Shown here: positions 1 through 9,706 of the stretch, piece by piece | Layout of the letters: the number at the start of each line of letters is the position of its first letter | How positions within the stretch are numbered: the stretch's first letter is position 1 | Source of the DNA: Geomicrobium sp. JCM 19038 | GTDB lineage: Bacteria; Bacillota; Bacilli; Bacillales; Marinococcaceae | Reading direction: 5' to 3' | Length of the DNA: 64,000 nucleotides | Assembly: GCF_000698125.1 (NCBI RefSeq) | Contig: NZ_BAXA01000013.1 | Coordinates: 1 to 64,000, forward strand | Translations under genes and position numbers: made by a program | Notes under the pieces: generated by a model | Database searches by the model: none | Told to the model about the DNA's origin: nothing | What the model saw: the letters and a program-made list of their open reading frames with translations, nothing else

Positions 1-122
1 CCCAGCTCTTGCACCACTCTGCTCTCCTCTTGCTACACCATGCCCAGCTCTTGCACCACTCTGCTCTCCTCTTGCTACACCATGCCTAGTTCTTGCATCA
101 CCCTGCTCTCCTCTTGCTACAC
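1..122. repeat. 42-bp tandem repeat, three copies, built of 21-bp half units
   Basis: Copies start at 1, 43 and 85. The first two are identical over 42 bases and the third carries several substitutions and fades at about 122. Each 42-mer is itself two related 21-base halves, both containing CTCTTGC. The array begins at the window edge, so more copies may lie to the left. It lies directly beyond the terminator of the minus-strand gene at 192. A related two-unit stretch occurs at about 60922-60965. Confidence 0.9.
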
Positions 123-140
123 TCCGGCGCTGTACATACC

Positions 141-179
141 AAAAAAGCGAGCCCATCTTCAGATAGACGAACTCGCTTT
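141..179 (-). terminator. Terminator of the GAF-STAS gene
   Basis: The inverted repeat AAAGCGAG / CTCGCTTT encloses a 20-base loop and has an A run at 141-146, which is a U tract on the minus transcript. Confidence 0.6.
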
Positions 180-191
180 GAATAGGCACGA

Positions 192-1032
192 TTAATGGAT
201 CGTTTTTTTAAGTTCATATCCTAAATTTGAAAAAGCTTCCGCTAGATTCTGAACGTATCCGACTTCTAATTCAAATAACCGATTGTTAATGTACGAGTGT
301 TCAGCAAGGCTAACTGGTACGCCGGACAACATTACTTGGACACCCATTAGCTTTAATGCATTTACAAGTCTCTCAAGTAAATGTATAAACGATTGATCGG
401 TTCGATTCATTTGCGACAAGTCGATGGCAATGTATTGACTTTTGGCGGGCAACGTAAGTAAGCGTTTCTTCAATAATCATCAATTCGCGCTTTTCATTAA
501 TGTTTCCTTGTAATGCCAATACGGCTAGTTGATCTGACACAGGAATGATTGGTGCACTTAGAAGTTTCATATCTTCATAAGCTTCATCCAATTCAATCAT
601 ATAACTTAGAACTCCTGCGACTGTTTTCATAAACTCCACTTGTTCATTCGAGAAACTTTTTTCACCGCGATCCATTACACATAATGTACCAAAGGGTTGA
701 CCATTTTTACGATATAAAGAAACACCAAGAAAGGCTTTCACTTGAAATTGCTCAGTAACCGTTCGATCTTTCGTCTCTACATCAGTGAACAGATTAGAGA
801 TTGAGCGAACGTGCTCAGGATTTTCTAGCACGAGCTTACAATTTGAGTCTTCATAATTCACGACTACATCTGAAGGGACAATTTCTTCTGTCTTGTTATG
901 AGAATTAAGCACCGTCATCACATTGTCATCTCTTCTAGCGACATAAGCTGTGTTTACACCGAGCTCATCGACAATTAACTCAAACAATTGATTGGAAACA
1001 TCTACAAGTGATTCATGTGGATTTGGGATCAT
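192..1032 (-). CDS. GAF-STAS domain regulator (anti-anti-sigma / RsbR-like), frameshifted
   Basis: The N-terminal ~160 residues form a GAF-like sensor domain (FLGVSLYRKNGQPFGTLCVM). The C-terminal ~110 residues are a STAS domain, with the typical start PIIPVSDQLAVLALQG and the YIAIDLSQMNRTDQS segment expected of stressosome/RsbS-type proteins. The two parts lie in different frames and join near 438 at QKS/QYIAID, so a one-base insertion or two-base loss is present, probably a sequencing error. The corrected length is about 280 aa. AAGGAGT lies about 11 nt before the ATG. By family it should relay a small-molecule or redox signal to the general stress (sigma-B) pathway; the ligand is unknown. 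Confidence 0.8.
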
Positions 1033-1154
1033 ACTACAGTCGAACTCCTTAGAATAAGTTACACACAGTATAACACTTTATACTTCAACTGCCTTTTTAA
1101 ACGATTTGTTTTTTTCTTCATTCTTGAAAAATCAGACCGAACTCTAGATCAAAA

Positions 1155-1197
1155 TAAAGAAGGGCTAATGATCAACTTCCCATCACTAGCCTCTTTT
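1155..1197 (-). terminator. Terminator of the ykvI-like gene
   Basis: Imperfect stem GCTAATGAT / ATCACTAGC flanked by AAGAAGG and CCTCTTTT. It lies immediately after the stop at 1198 and is followed by a U-rich stretch on the minus transcript. Confidence 0.6.
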
Positions 1198-2388
1198 TTA
1201 TCCTTGTGCATCAACATTCGATTTCTTATGCTTATCCCAATACGACTTTTTCCATTGTGGCTTTATAATTCGGTAAAAGCCGATCGTGAGTAACGGCAAG
1301 CCGAAGATGGCAATCATTGCGTAAGCCATGAACGTATAGCCGTAAGCAATGAGATCAATAATTCCAACTTGCGCTAGCAAAAAGGCAGACACGAGCGTTC
1401 CAACTGACACAATCGCACGCTTTTTCCCAGAGAGTGGTGCCTTCCCAAACTCCTCGAATTGCTGGTCTACTCTCGTAATAAAAGCATGAATCATTCCCGT
1501 CGCCGTTTCGATTAATGTCCAGCCGACGATAAAACCAAAGAGTATCATGACCCATAACCCATATCCATCAAGCATCACGAGCCATGGGACAGAAGAACCG
1601 AGTACCGCTTCATCTGGGTAGAACCCGAGTAATGCAAAGTAAGTGAGAAACCACGGACTTGTCATTAAGAAACCTGCAATGAGCCCAGAAACAATCGTTT
1701 CTTTTACTGATTTCTGTCGTTTAATTGTAAAGAGTGCCGCAGGGTAAACGGCTAAATTGTACCCGACGTAAATAACTCCTGTCCACAATACCATCCAGAT
1801 GCTAATTTCACCGGGGATAAAGCTCGTATCCCCTGTACGAAGAACTTCAACTGCGTTTTCCCACGTCGAGGAAATAACTAGAATGCTAAAGAACACGTAA
1901 CCAACCATAAGCGAGATCGTTCCAATTGTTTTGAACTTCTCAATGAGGCGATCACCATAGAAATTCAACCAACCGACGAGCACCATCATAATGACAATTC
2001 CAATCCAATTCGGAATTCCCATCGTCTGATTCAGAATTTCTCCTGTTGCCGATGCAACGATTGAAATAATCAAAACGGCGAGCAAAAGATAGACAATATC
2101 AAACAAAAACCAAAAGGGTCCGATCAATTGCTTTAGAAGCGACCGATAATCAAAGACTTGGAATTTTCTTGCCATTTCAAATGTAAGTATGGCCATCACA
2201 GAAAACCCGATAAAAATCATGATGCCCGTAATCCAACCGAGTGCCCCAAATCCTGCACCGTACTGCACAATTTCCCGGCCGGTTGCGTAACCGCCACCGA
2301 TCAATACACTTTGAAGTAAGATGGCCGGTAAAAAATAACGGCCAAATCCCCCATCCATAAATGATGCTCTCTCTTTTTTCTGAGCCAA
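1198..2388 (-). CDS. YkvI-family membrane transporter
   Basis: An intact 396-aa protein with about ten hydrophobic segments. It carries the YkvI hallmark near the N-terminus, VLIGGGYATGREIVQYG, which resembles the first helix of LeuT/APC-fold carriers. A TTG start at 2388 is preceded by GGGGGAG. The substrate is not known for this family. It lies about 40 nt downstream of the racemase gene on the same strand, so it may be co-transcribed with the D-amino acid conversion operon and could move an amino acid; that role is inference. Confidence 0.8.
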   Translation of the reverse strand: MAQKKERASFMDGGFGRYFLPAILLQSVLIGGGYATGREIVQYGAGFGALGWITGIMIFIGFSVMAILTFEMARKFQVFDYRSLLKQLIGPFWFLFDIVYLLLAVLIISIVASATGEILNQTMGIPNWIGIVIMMVLVGWLNFYGDRLIEKFKTIGTISLMVGYVFFSILVISSTWENAVEVLRTGDTSFIPGEISIWMVLWTGVIYVGYNLAVYPAALFTIKRQKSVKETIVSGLIAGFLMTSPWFLTYFALLGFYPDEAVLGSSVPWLVMLDGYGLWVMILFGFIVGWTLIETATGMIHAFITRVDQQFEEFGKAPLSGKKRAIVSVGTLVSAFLLAQVGIIDLIAYGYTFMAYAMIAIFGLPLLTIGFYRIIKPQWKKSYWDKHKKSNVDAQG

Positions 2389-2427
2389 CGGGCTCTCCCC
2401 CTTATGATGTCTATATACGTCTTGTTG

Positions 2428-3539
2428 TTAGTCTAGCTCAATGGTTGAACGATCCACCGTAAATTCTTCAAGTGCTTCGTCATTAATTTCATAACCAATT
2501 CCCGCTCCTGTCGGAACTTGAATAACCCCATTTTCAGCAACGACTTCTGGTGAAATAATGTCCTTATGCCAATAGTTTGCTGAACTAGCTGTATCCCCAG
2601 GTAAAATAAATTGCGGCAATGTCGTCAATGCAATGTTATGAGCACGCCCGATCCCAGACTCTAGCATTCCCCCGCACCAGACTGGAATATCTTGTTCTTT
2701 GCAGTAGTCATGAATTCGCTTTGCTTCAGTTAACCCGCCAACTCGACCGATTTTTATGTTAATAATTTTGCAGCTTCCGAGTGCGATCGCCTTTTTCGCA
2801 TCCGCTAAAGAGTGAATGCTTTCGTCTAAGCAAATTGGCGTCTCCATAGCTTCTTGCAATAAACGATGATCAATAATATCATCGTGTTCAAGTGGCTGTT
2901 CAACCATCGTTAAGTTCAATTCATCCAGTTGTTTCAAATGATCCAGATCTTCAAGCGTGTATGCGGAGTTTGCATCTCCCATCATTTGAATGGTAGGAAA
3001 TTGCTTCCTTACTTCACGAAGCACATCGATGTCCCAGCCTGGCTTGATTTTAATTTTTATTCGCTTATACCTGCATCAACATGGGATTGGACCGTTTCAA
3101 TTAAGTCCTCTACTGAATCTTTAATTCCGATACTCACCCCAACGTCGATTTGTTTCGCAACGCCTCCGAGAACTTCTGCTAACGGTTTATTTTGTTGCTT
3201 TGCATATAAGTCCCAAATGGCCCCTTCTACCGCTGACTTCGCCATGTTATTACGTCTAATAAACGCAAATCGCTCACTTACTTCTTTTGGATGAATGATC
3301 GGTTTTTCTTGTAATGCTGGTACGAGAAACTTCTCGATCATATGAACGTTCGTATCGACTGTTTCTTCGTTGTACCACGGGCTCGCAAACGCAACCGACT
3401 CCCCGTAGCCGACCTTTCCATCGCCATCACGTACTTCTACAATTAGAAATTCACGATCCGTAAAGGTCCCAAAGCTCGTCGTAAATGGAGCTTTCAAGGC
3501 CATGTTAAGTCGTCTAATTGTTACCTGTTTAAGGTTCAT
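2428..3539 (-). CDS. N-succinylamino acid racemase / o-succinylbenzoate synthase (enolase superfamily), frameshifted
   Basis: An enolase-superfamily enzyme of the NSAR/OSBS family. Visible active-site elements are the KIKIKPGWD lysine motif, DANSAY and VEQP carboxylates, LDES, and NIKIGRVGG with the second lysine, followed by WCGGMLESG. The reading frame breaks near 3069: restoring one T (GGTTATAAG) gives [15 protein letters not shown], so a single-base deletion explains it. The corrected length is about 370 aa, normal for the family. Neighbours are a GNAT transferase and an M20 hydrolase, the set known from Geobacillus for irreversible conversion of D- to L-amino acids, so racemisation of N-succinyl amino acids is the likely job rather than menaquinone synthesis (no other men genes here). 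Confidence 0.85.
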
Positions 3540-3549
3540 TGTATCGCCT

Positions 3550-4320
3550 CTATTTCGTCAGTTTGTAATAGGTCGTCTCGTTGTTAAGATCATTTTTAAC
3601 ACCGGTTGCAACGTAGCCCGCTTGAAACAATTCCACAAAGCGCTGTTGTGTTTCGAACCGCCACGCTTTTGCAAGCTCAAAGTTCTCTTCTTTGATTTGT
3701 TGGAAATTACTCGGTACAGCAATGTAATATGCTTCACCCGACTCGCTGTCAAAAGAGCTGTGCTCTGTAGGATGACCATGGTTATTACGTAGCAGAAGAC
3801 GAACGTCGTTAATCACGACTTCTTCGACAGCCGTTGACTTCGTTAAATCCCACTCAATAATCATTCGATCTGTCGGAAGGCCTGTATTAAATTCATCTGC
3901 CATCTCACCATAATGATTGACCTTATAATAAGCACCGACCGCTCGTAGCTTTTGGATGTTTAAGTACGCATTTGGAGTTTCCAACGGGTCAAATGTCCAC
4001 GTAATTTTTTGATAACCTCGTTCTCTGGCAAGCTCAGCTTGTCTTTGCTTCATTAAGACACCGATGCCTCGCTTACGATAGTCCGGAAGAAAACCTAACA
4101 TGTGAGAACATAAGTACACGTCCCCTTCTACAAAACCTGGAAAGCTATACAAAAACCCAATCATTTTGTCGTCATCATAAGCACCGAGAATGATGCCACC
4201 ATTTTTCAGTACTGTAAATGTTTGATGGACTTGTAACGGCTCCATTTGCCAAACCGCTTCTTCTACGTCCATCATCTCTTCTAATTCTTCCATCGTCGTA
4301 AGTTCTCGGATGGTAATCAT
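3550..4320 (-). CDS. GNAT acyltransferase, probable succinyl-CoA:D-amino acid N-succinyltransferase
   Basis: Intact 256 aa. It has a GNAT acetyl/acyl-CoA binding core around residues 60-110 (MLGFLPDYRKRGIGVLMKQ) and a C-terminal extension. AGGAGG lies 8 nt before the ATG. It sits between the racemase and the M20 hydrolase genes in one tight operon. In the described Geobacillus pathway a GNAT enzyme of this size succinylates D-amino acids before racemisation; assignment of that exact activity here rests on context. Confidence 0.75.
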   Translation of the reverse strand: MITIRELTTMEELEEMMDVEEAVWQMEPLQVHQTFTVLKNGGIILGAYDDDKMIGFLYSFPGFVEGDVYLCSHMLGFLPDYRKRGIGVLMKQRQAELARERGYQKITWTFDPLETPNAYLNIQKLRAVGAYYKVNHYGEMADEFNTGLPTDRMIIEWDLTKSTAVEEVVINDVRLLLRNNHGHPTEHSSFDSESGEAYYIAVPSNFQQIKEENFELAKAWRFETQQRFVELFQAGYVATGVKNDLNNETTYYKLTK

Positions 4321-4332
4321 GCACGGTTCCTC

Positions 4333-5448
4333 CTAAATGTCTACCGTCGTCATCGCTTCTGTTAGAATCTTAATTGCTGGCTCCATTTGTTTATGATCGA
4401 ATGTCATATGAGGGTGGTGTAACCCTGGAGATAAATCGCAGCCAACCCCTAACATCGTCGCTTTCAATTCTGGATTTTTAATCGTGTAAAAATGAAAATC
4501 ATCGCCTCCAGTCGTCACGAGACGAGGCTTTAATGATTCTTGTCCAACGGTAGATACAATTGCTTCTGATAATGCTTGCTCCGCTTGAGTAGAAATGACA
4601 GCTGCTGCGACATTTGCACTCGTTGTTAATTCTATCTGTACGTTATGTAGCGTTTCAAGTGAAGATCTAAATCGTTCGATATGAGCGATCACTTCTTCCA
4701 TCGTCTCATTCGTTTGCGCTCGAACGTCGATCGAGAACGTTGCGCTTCCCGGAATAATGTTCGGGCTTTTACCACCAGCATAGAACGTCGTTAATTTCGC
4801 TGAGTACGGGTGCATCGGATTAATCTGCATTGAATTTAGCTGATGGAACAAATCCATACCGACTTGAATACTGTTTGCTGTCAAATGGGGCCTCGCACCG
4901 TGTGCGTCTTCTCCACGAATCGTGCCATTTATAAAGCGAGCGGCTCCATGTTGAATAGCTGGCGCGAACTCCCCTGCGTGTAATTCTTGAATTGGTCTAA
5001 GGTGCATACCGAACAAGAAGTCTACATTATCGGCGACACCTTTCTCAATCAATGCTAATGCACCTGTTCCCTTCTCTTCTGCTGGTTGGAAAATAAATCG
5101 GTACGTGCGATCAAGCGATTTTCGTTCATGAAGCTCAAACAGCACGCCTAATACGATTGTCATATGAGCATCGTGCCCACATGAATGATTTGGTCTCCAC
5201 TCACCATCAACTTCTTGATAAACGGCGTCAATATCTGCTCTGAGTGCGACAACCGGACCGCCACTGCCAACATCAACGACAAGACCTGTAAGATCGTCAA
5301 ACGTCTTCACCTTAATGCCCGCTTCTTCAATTACTTTCTTCAGAAATGCTGTCGTATTCACTTCCTCATAGCTCATCTCAGGGTTTTGATGCAAATATTC
5401 AAACATCTCTTGCAGTCGTGTTTTACGTTGTTCACCCATGATTGTCAC
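4333..5448 (-). CDS. M20 metallo-amidohydrolase, probable N-succinyl-L-amino acid desuccinylase
   Basis: 371 aa, first gene of the operon. Metal-site motifs are SCGHDAHM, QPAEEKGTGA and GMHL. The dimerisation insert and the C-terminal HHPHMTFDH follow the M20D/AmhX-HipO layout. In the D- to L-amino acid pathway a hydrolase of this family removes succinate from the L-isomer, making the conversion irreversible. It could alternatively deacylate other N-acyl amino acids. Start is uncertain between GTG 5448 and ATG 5439; the AGAAGGG site lies between 3 and 12 nt upstream depending on the choice. Confidence 0.8.
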   Translation of the reverse strand: MTIMGEQRKTRLQEMFEYLHQNPEMSYEEVNTTAFLKKVIEEAGIKVKTFDDLTGLVVDVGSGGPVVALRADIDAVYQEVDGEWRPNHSCGHDAHMTIVLGVLFELHERKSLDRTYRFIFQPAEEKGTGALALIEKGVADNVDFLFGMHLRPIQELHAGEFAPAIQHGAARFINGTIRGEDAHGARPHLTANSIQVGMDLFHQLNSMQINPMHPYSAKLTTFYAGGKSPNIIPGSATFSIDVRAQTNETMEEVIAHIERFRSSLETLHNVQIELTTSANVAAAVISTQAEQALSEAIVSTVGQESLKPRLVTTGGDDFHFYTIKNPELKATMLGVGCDLSPGLHHPHMTFDHKQMEPAIKILTEAMTTVDI

Positions 5449-5602
5449 ATACCCTTCTCAACTTTCGCTTTTTTCTGATAAAGATAATGTCTATCTTACC
5501 TTAATTATTTATTCTGGTAAATACAGTGATATACTTTTGTTAAATAATAGTTTACTGGGTATACTTCTTAACGTGAAAAATCTACAAAGGGGAGAAAGAT
5601 CA

Positions 5603-6363
5603 ATGACCGGATTAATGGAAAACAAAGTAGGCATCATCACGGCGGGAGGTAACGGCATCGGCCGTGCAAGTGCACTTCTTTTCGCAAAAGAAGGAGCAAC
5701 TGTCGTCGTTTCAGACATTAACGAAGACATGGGTAAAGAGACCGTACAGTTAATTAAAGACAACGGTGGCGAAGCATGTTTTTCCCGTGCAATGTTGCAA
5801 TCGAGGAGGAAGTCATTCAACTCGTTCAAACGACCGTTGACACATATGGAAGGCTGGATTTCGCTCACAATAACGCAGGTATTGGAGTACCTCAAGCAAA
5901 AATTGTTGAATCAAAAGGAGAGGACTGGGATCGTGCGATGGATGTGACCGCGAAAGGCACGTATTATTCAATGAAACACGAAATTCCAGCCATGTTAAAG
6001 ACTGGAGGAGGTTCAATCGTTAACACAGCTTCCACTGCTGGTCTCCTAGGCGTTGAAAATATGGGTGGGTATAGCGCGTCAAAATGGGCAGTTAACGGGC
6101 TTACAAAATCCATCGCACTAGAGTACGGTAAACAAGGCATCCGAGTGAACTCGATCTGTCCAGGTATGACGATGACCGCTAGCGTTAAACAATGGGAAGA
6201 TTCAGCTCCCGAACAAGCAGAACACGTAAAAAACGCTATTCCACTCGGCAGAATTGGAGAGCCCGAGGACCAAGCTCAAGCTGCAGTATGGCTCTGTTCA
6301 GACCGTGCAGCATACATTACCGGTGTGAACTTGGCTGTTGACGGTGGACAAACCGCACAATAA
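5603..6363 (+). CDS. SDR-family dehydrogenase, frameshifted
   Basis: A classical short-chain dehydrogenase of about 254 aa. The Rossmann glycine motif is TAGGNGIG (residue 2 of the usual TGGG is Ala), then NNAG, a catalytic serine in NTAST and YSASK. The C-terminus ITGVNLAVDGGQ is typical. AAAGGGGAG precedes the ATG at 5603. The two halves are in different frames and meet near 5781 in a T run (GAAGCATGTTTTTCCC); adding one T joins them. The substrate cannot be told from sequence, and the gene is divergent from the D-amino acid operon. Confidence 0.8.
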
Positions 6364-6372
6364 ACAAACCCA

Positions 6373-6423
6373 AAAATCCCTTCTACGTAGCACTTTATCA
6401 CGTGATTACGTTGGAGGGATTTA
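6373..6423 (+). terminator. Terminator after the SDR gene
   Basis: AAATCCCTTCTACGTA and TACGTTGGAGGGATTT form a long stem with one bulge, followed by TATTAG. It may also serve the convergent gene that ends at 6506. Confidence 0.65.
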
Positions 6424-6505
6424 TTAGCTAACTTGAACCACAGTTCTTTACTACGTTCATTGGCATCACCACCACGAGCCATGCCTTCACACTAGTTCAA
6501 TTCAT

Positions 6506-6823
6506 TTATGATTGAAGCGGCTTAACATTCGTGACAGTAATAGACCGTGGATAAAAAACGATAAAAATTACAACGATCAGAAGCAAATAAAGAATAAATG
6601 ACCAAAACGGCAAAGACATCCATAAATTCAATAGACCGTAAACGATTAACATGATGAGAGGGAAAAAGATCCACACTTTGTTGCGCTTGAGCGACTTCGC
6701 ACTCAAGAACTGTAGTTCATCACAATAAGGACAATTCATCCCTAAATCCACATCAATGGCACTCGTCTTTACGATCGTTTGTTTAAGACGCCAACGCTTG
6801 TTGCATGATTCACAACGGGGCAC
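6506..6823 (-). CDS. Small membrane protein with N-terminal zinc ribbon (cxxc_20_cxxc type)
   Basis: Starts at GTG 6823 (MPRCESCNKRW), chosen because GAGGTGG lies 8 nt upstream and related proteins start just before the first CxxC. Two CxxC pairs (CESC and CPYC) are separated by 23 residues, giving a zinc ribbon, and two hydrophobic helices follow. It belongs to a small family of unknown function common in Bacillus. It follows GrpB and TopB on the same strand, with only a short gap to GrpB. Confidence 0.7.
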   Translation of the reverse strand: MPRCESCNKRWRLKQTIVKTSAIDVDLGMNCPYCDELQFLSAKSLKRNKVWIFFPLIMLIVYGLLNLWMSLPFWSFILYLLLIVVIFIVFYPRSITVTNVKPLQS

Positions 6824-6856
6824 ACCGCTCACCACCTCTTTTAATTGCCTCAAAAC

Positions 6857-7420
6857 TTAGGGAATTGCTTTATGAATAATCTCTTCCACAACTGCAGATT
6901 TTGCATCTGCATAATGTTGAACATGTCGCCATGTATGCTTTGATAATTCTTGCTTTTTCTCTTTATACTTTAGGAAATCTTCTTCATTTGACCGTAAATG
7001 ATCGCGAAAGGCGAGCATCCGTACGGTTTCCTCACAACCCTCACTAAAAACATGAAGATTAACACCATCATCATTTCGTTTTAACAAGCGATGTTCATAC
7101 CAATCGGGTTCACGTATGACGAGTGTATAACCGACAGTTTCTAACGCCTGTACATAGCATGATTCATCAGCAGAATCGCGAACGACCAATAGGATATCAA
7201 TAATCGGCTTAGCACTCATTCTTGGAATCGATGTTGAACCGACATGCTCTAGCTGAACAACTGCGCTCTGTAGCGCACGATAAATCTTCTCTTCTTCTAG
7301 TTGATATTGTGTGGGCCATGTAGGGTCGTATTCATGTAACTCAATCGTGTTATTGTGAGGCTTCCGATCACCAACTGTGACCGCTTGTAACTCTTCATCG
7401 CTTCTTACTTGGTCGCTCAT
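6857..7420 (-). CDS. GrpB family nucleotidyltransferase-like protein
   Basis: 187 aa. Contains the GrpB/UPF0157 signature: HYD-type start IELHEYDPTWPTQYQ, HVGSTSIPRMSAKPIIDILL (a polymerase-beta-like site), and FRDHLRSNEEDFLKYKEKK. ATG 7420 is preceded by GGAGG. The biochemical role of the family is poorly known. It begins about 15 nt after topB and is probably co-transcribed with it. Confidence 0.85.
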   Translation of the reverse strand: MSDQVRSDEELQAVTVGDRKPHNNTIELHEYDPTWPTQYQLEEEKIYRALQSAVVQLEHVGSTSIPRMSAKPIIDILLVVRDSADESCYVQALETVGYTLVIREPDWYEHRLLKRNDDGVNLHVFSEGCEETVRMLAFRDHLRSNEEDFLKYKEKKQELSKHTWRHVQHYADAKSAVVEEIIHKAIP

Positions 7421-7435
7421 CACGAACCTCCGATT

Positions 7436-9585
7436 TTATGGTTTACGTTTCGTATTCTTCATAGGTTTCGCGTCGAAATTAAACTCAACTTTTCCTTCTT
7501 TTAACGTCAATCCTGCTCGGAATGATTTACCTGCCTTGCTTTTAAATCCCCTCAGCTGACTTGTGCTTCCTTTCGTTAGCAATCGTTTGGCGCTCGCTTC
7601 ACTTAACGTTTTCTTCGCAATCGTTTTTGGTAAGACGAACTTACACTTGGTTTCACGATAACCAGAACATCCGTACACTCGACCTTTATTAATGACTGGT
7701 GAGCCACATAATGGACATAAACCGATCCCTTCTGATTTCGCCTCTTGCATGAGTAATTCCTTTTTAAAAGTGACTTCTTTTAATGACGCAGGGGCATGAT
7801 GAATCAATTGATCGATGAATTGATGGATATTTGCGATGAACGTTGTACCTTCTTTTTCTCCTTTTCCGATTTGACGCAAAAACAATTCCCATTCCGCAGT
7901 CATATCGGCTTTACTTAACAAATTCCCTTCTACTGCTTGGCAAAGGATTTTTCCTTTTTCAGTAACGTTGACTTGGTTTTTTGACACGGTAATGTACGTG
8001 CGACTTTTAAGCGTCTCAATAATATTTGCTCGTGTCGCACCTGTACCAATGCCTGTCACTTCGTCGAGTATTGCGGTATTCTCTTCGTCTTCAACATGCT
8101 TGCCCGCAGACTTCATTAATGGAATTAATTGACCCTCTGTGTACAGTGATGGTGGCTTTGTCTCATCGGCTACGGTTTTCATAACCGTATCGACTCGTTC
8201 ATCAACTTCCATGGCTGGTAACGATGGTTCTTCTTGTTTCTGCCGTGGTGAAAGTAACGCTTTCCAGCCCTTCTCTCGATCAACTTTTCCCTTCGCATGT
8301 AAACGCAGCCCATTTAAGTCGACTTCAACGTTCGTTTCTTCGAACTTGTAAAGCGGCGCGAACATCGCAAGTGTCGTAAGAACAACTTCTTTATAAATGT
8401 TCTGTTCTTCTGTTCGTAATGACGCGAGCCTTTTCTCTGTAGGAATCGTCTTTGTAGGAATAATTGCGTAGTGTTCCTGCACTTTCTGATTGTCCACATA
8501 CCGCTTGCGCGGTTGAAGAAAAGCCGGTTCAAACTCGACACCGACCGCATTCATGTACGCAGACAACTTCGACTTTAAATACGAAAATTCAGCAGTTGTA
8601 ATATGATTACTTTCCGTCCTTGGGTATGATAGTAACTTTTTCTCGTAAAGGCTTTGCATCACGTTAAGCACCTTAGACGGACTGTACTTCCATCTACGGT
8701 TCGCTGTTGCTTGAAGGGTCGCAAGGCTGTGTAACACTGGGGAAGGTAATTGCTTGTCCTTTTTATTTAGTACAGCAATGCTTCCTTCAGTCTCACGCTC
8801 AATGCCATGCTTTTCGTACAGTGACAACACTTCTTGTTTCGTCTTTAAACGCTCTTTATACTTCGCTTTAAATGTTCCGTTTTTGGCGGTAACGTTCGCT
8901 GTAATTTCAAAATATGGTTCTGGCTTGAAGTTCTCAATCTCACGTTGACGTAAGTAGATTAAGTACAACGTTGGTGTTTGTACACGCCCAACAGAAAACG
9001 TGTCATGTACACCTTGTTCCTGCAGTAACAGTGAGTACAGAGGCTGGCATTCATGCCGACGAGCCAATCACCGATTTGACGAGCTTTCGCTTCTTCGTAC
9101 AATGACACGTACTTTTCCCCAGGTTGCAAGTTCTTAAATCCTTCTCGAACGACGTCATTTTCTTGAGAATTGATCCACAGCCGTTTAATCGGGATCGAGC
9201 GCTTAACAGCTGCTTTGTCGATAATTAACCGCGCAATATTTTCCCCTTCTCGGTCTGGGTCCGTCGCAATGACTATCTCTGATGCCTTCTTTAACCATTG
9301 TTTTACAATTTGAAACTGCTCTTGCTTACTACGTGGCACTTGAAACTCAATTCTCTCTGGGCGAATCGGTAAGCTTGCTAAACTCCAACGCTTCCATTCT
9401 TTCTTGTAATAGCCTGGCAAACAAAGTTCAACGAGATGTCCGACTCCCCACGTTAAAATCGCTTCTCCTTTAAAAAAACGTTCATCTTCAATGATGATGT
9501 AACCTTTTTTCTTAGTTGTCTTTGAAAATACCGCCGCATAACTCCGTGCTTGGTCTGGTTTCTCTGCCAAAATTACCGTCGTCAA
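7436..9585 (-). CDS. topB: DNA topoisomerase III, frameshifted
   Basis: Type IA topoisomerase of about 717 aa. It has a Toprim domain at the N-terminus (TVILAEKPDQA, DPDREGENIA), the FSVGRVQTPTL motif, and a catalytic tyrosine in SYPRTES. A single C-terminal zinc finger (CPLCGSPV...CSGY...CKF) follows. The TTG at 9585 is the likely start: AGGGAGG lies 8 nt upstream and protein homology begins there. The frame breaks near 9041 between GMNAS and LYSLLLQ; one inserted base would give the expected SRLYSLLLQ. It relaxes and decatenates single-stranded or precatenated DNA. Confidence 0.92.
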
Positions 9586-9668
9586 ACCTATTCCTCCCTG
9601 ACGTGACACCGTATGTTGTCATTATACTAGAACAGCTAGACGCTAAAACATCTAAATTCAAAAACAAA

Positions 9669-9697
9669 ACGGTGGTCACTCACAGAGTCACCACCGC
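9669..9697 (-). terminator. Terminator of the yfcC-like gene
   Basis: GGTGGT-C-ACT / AGT-C-ACCACC stem, then TTTTGTTTTTG on the minus transcript. Confidence 0.65.
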
Positions 9698-9706
9698 GCT
9701 AATGCG

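Noticed and set aside
1-186. Possible Cys-rich 14-residue repeat peptide encoded by the tandem array
   Set aside because: No start codon or ribosome site is visible in that frame and the third repeat unit decays; a matching copy at 60922 is not in a gene.
2428-3539. menC (menaquinone o-succinylbenzoate synthase)
   Set aside because: The sequence family covers both activities; the operon with GNAT and M20 genes and absence of other men genes favours N-succinylamino acid racemase, so no menC symbol was given.
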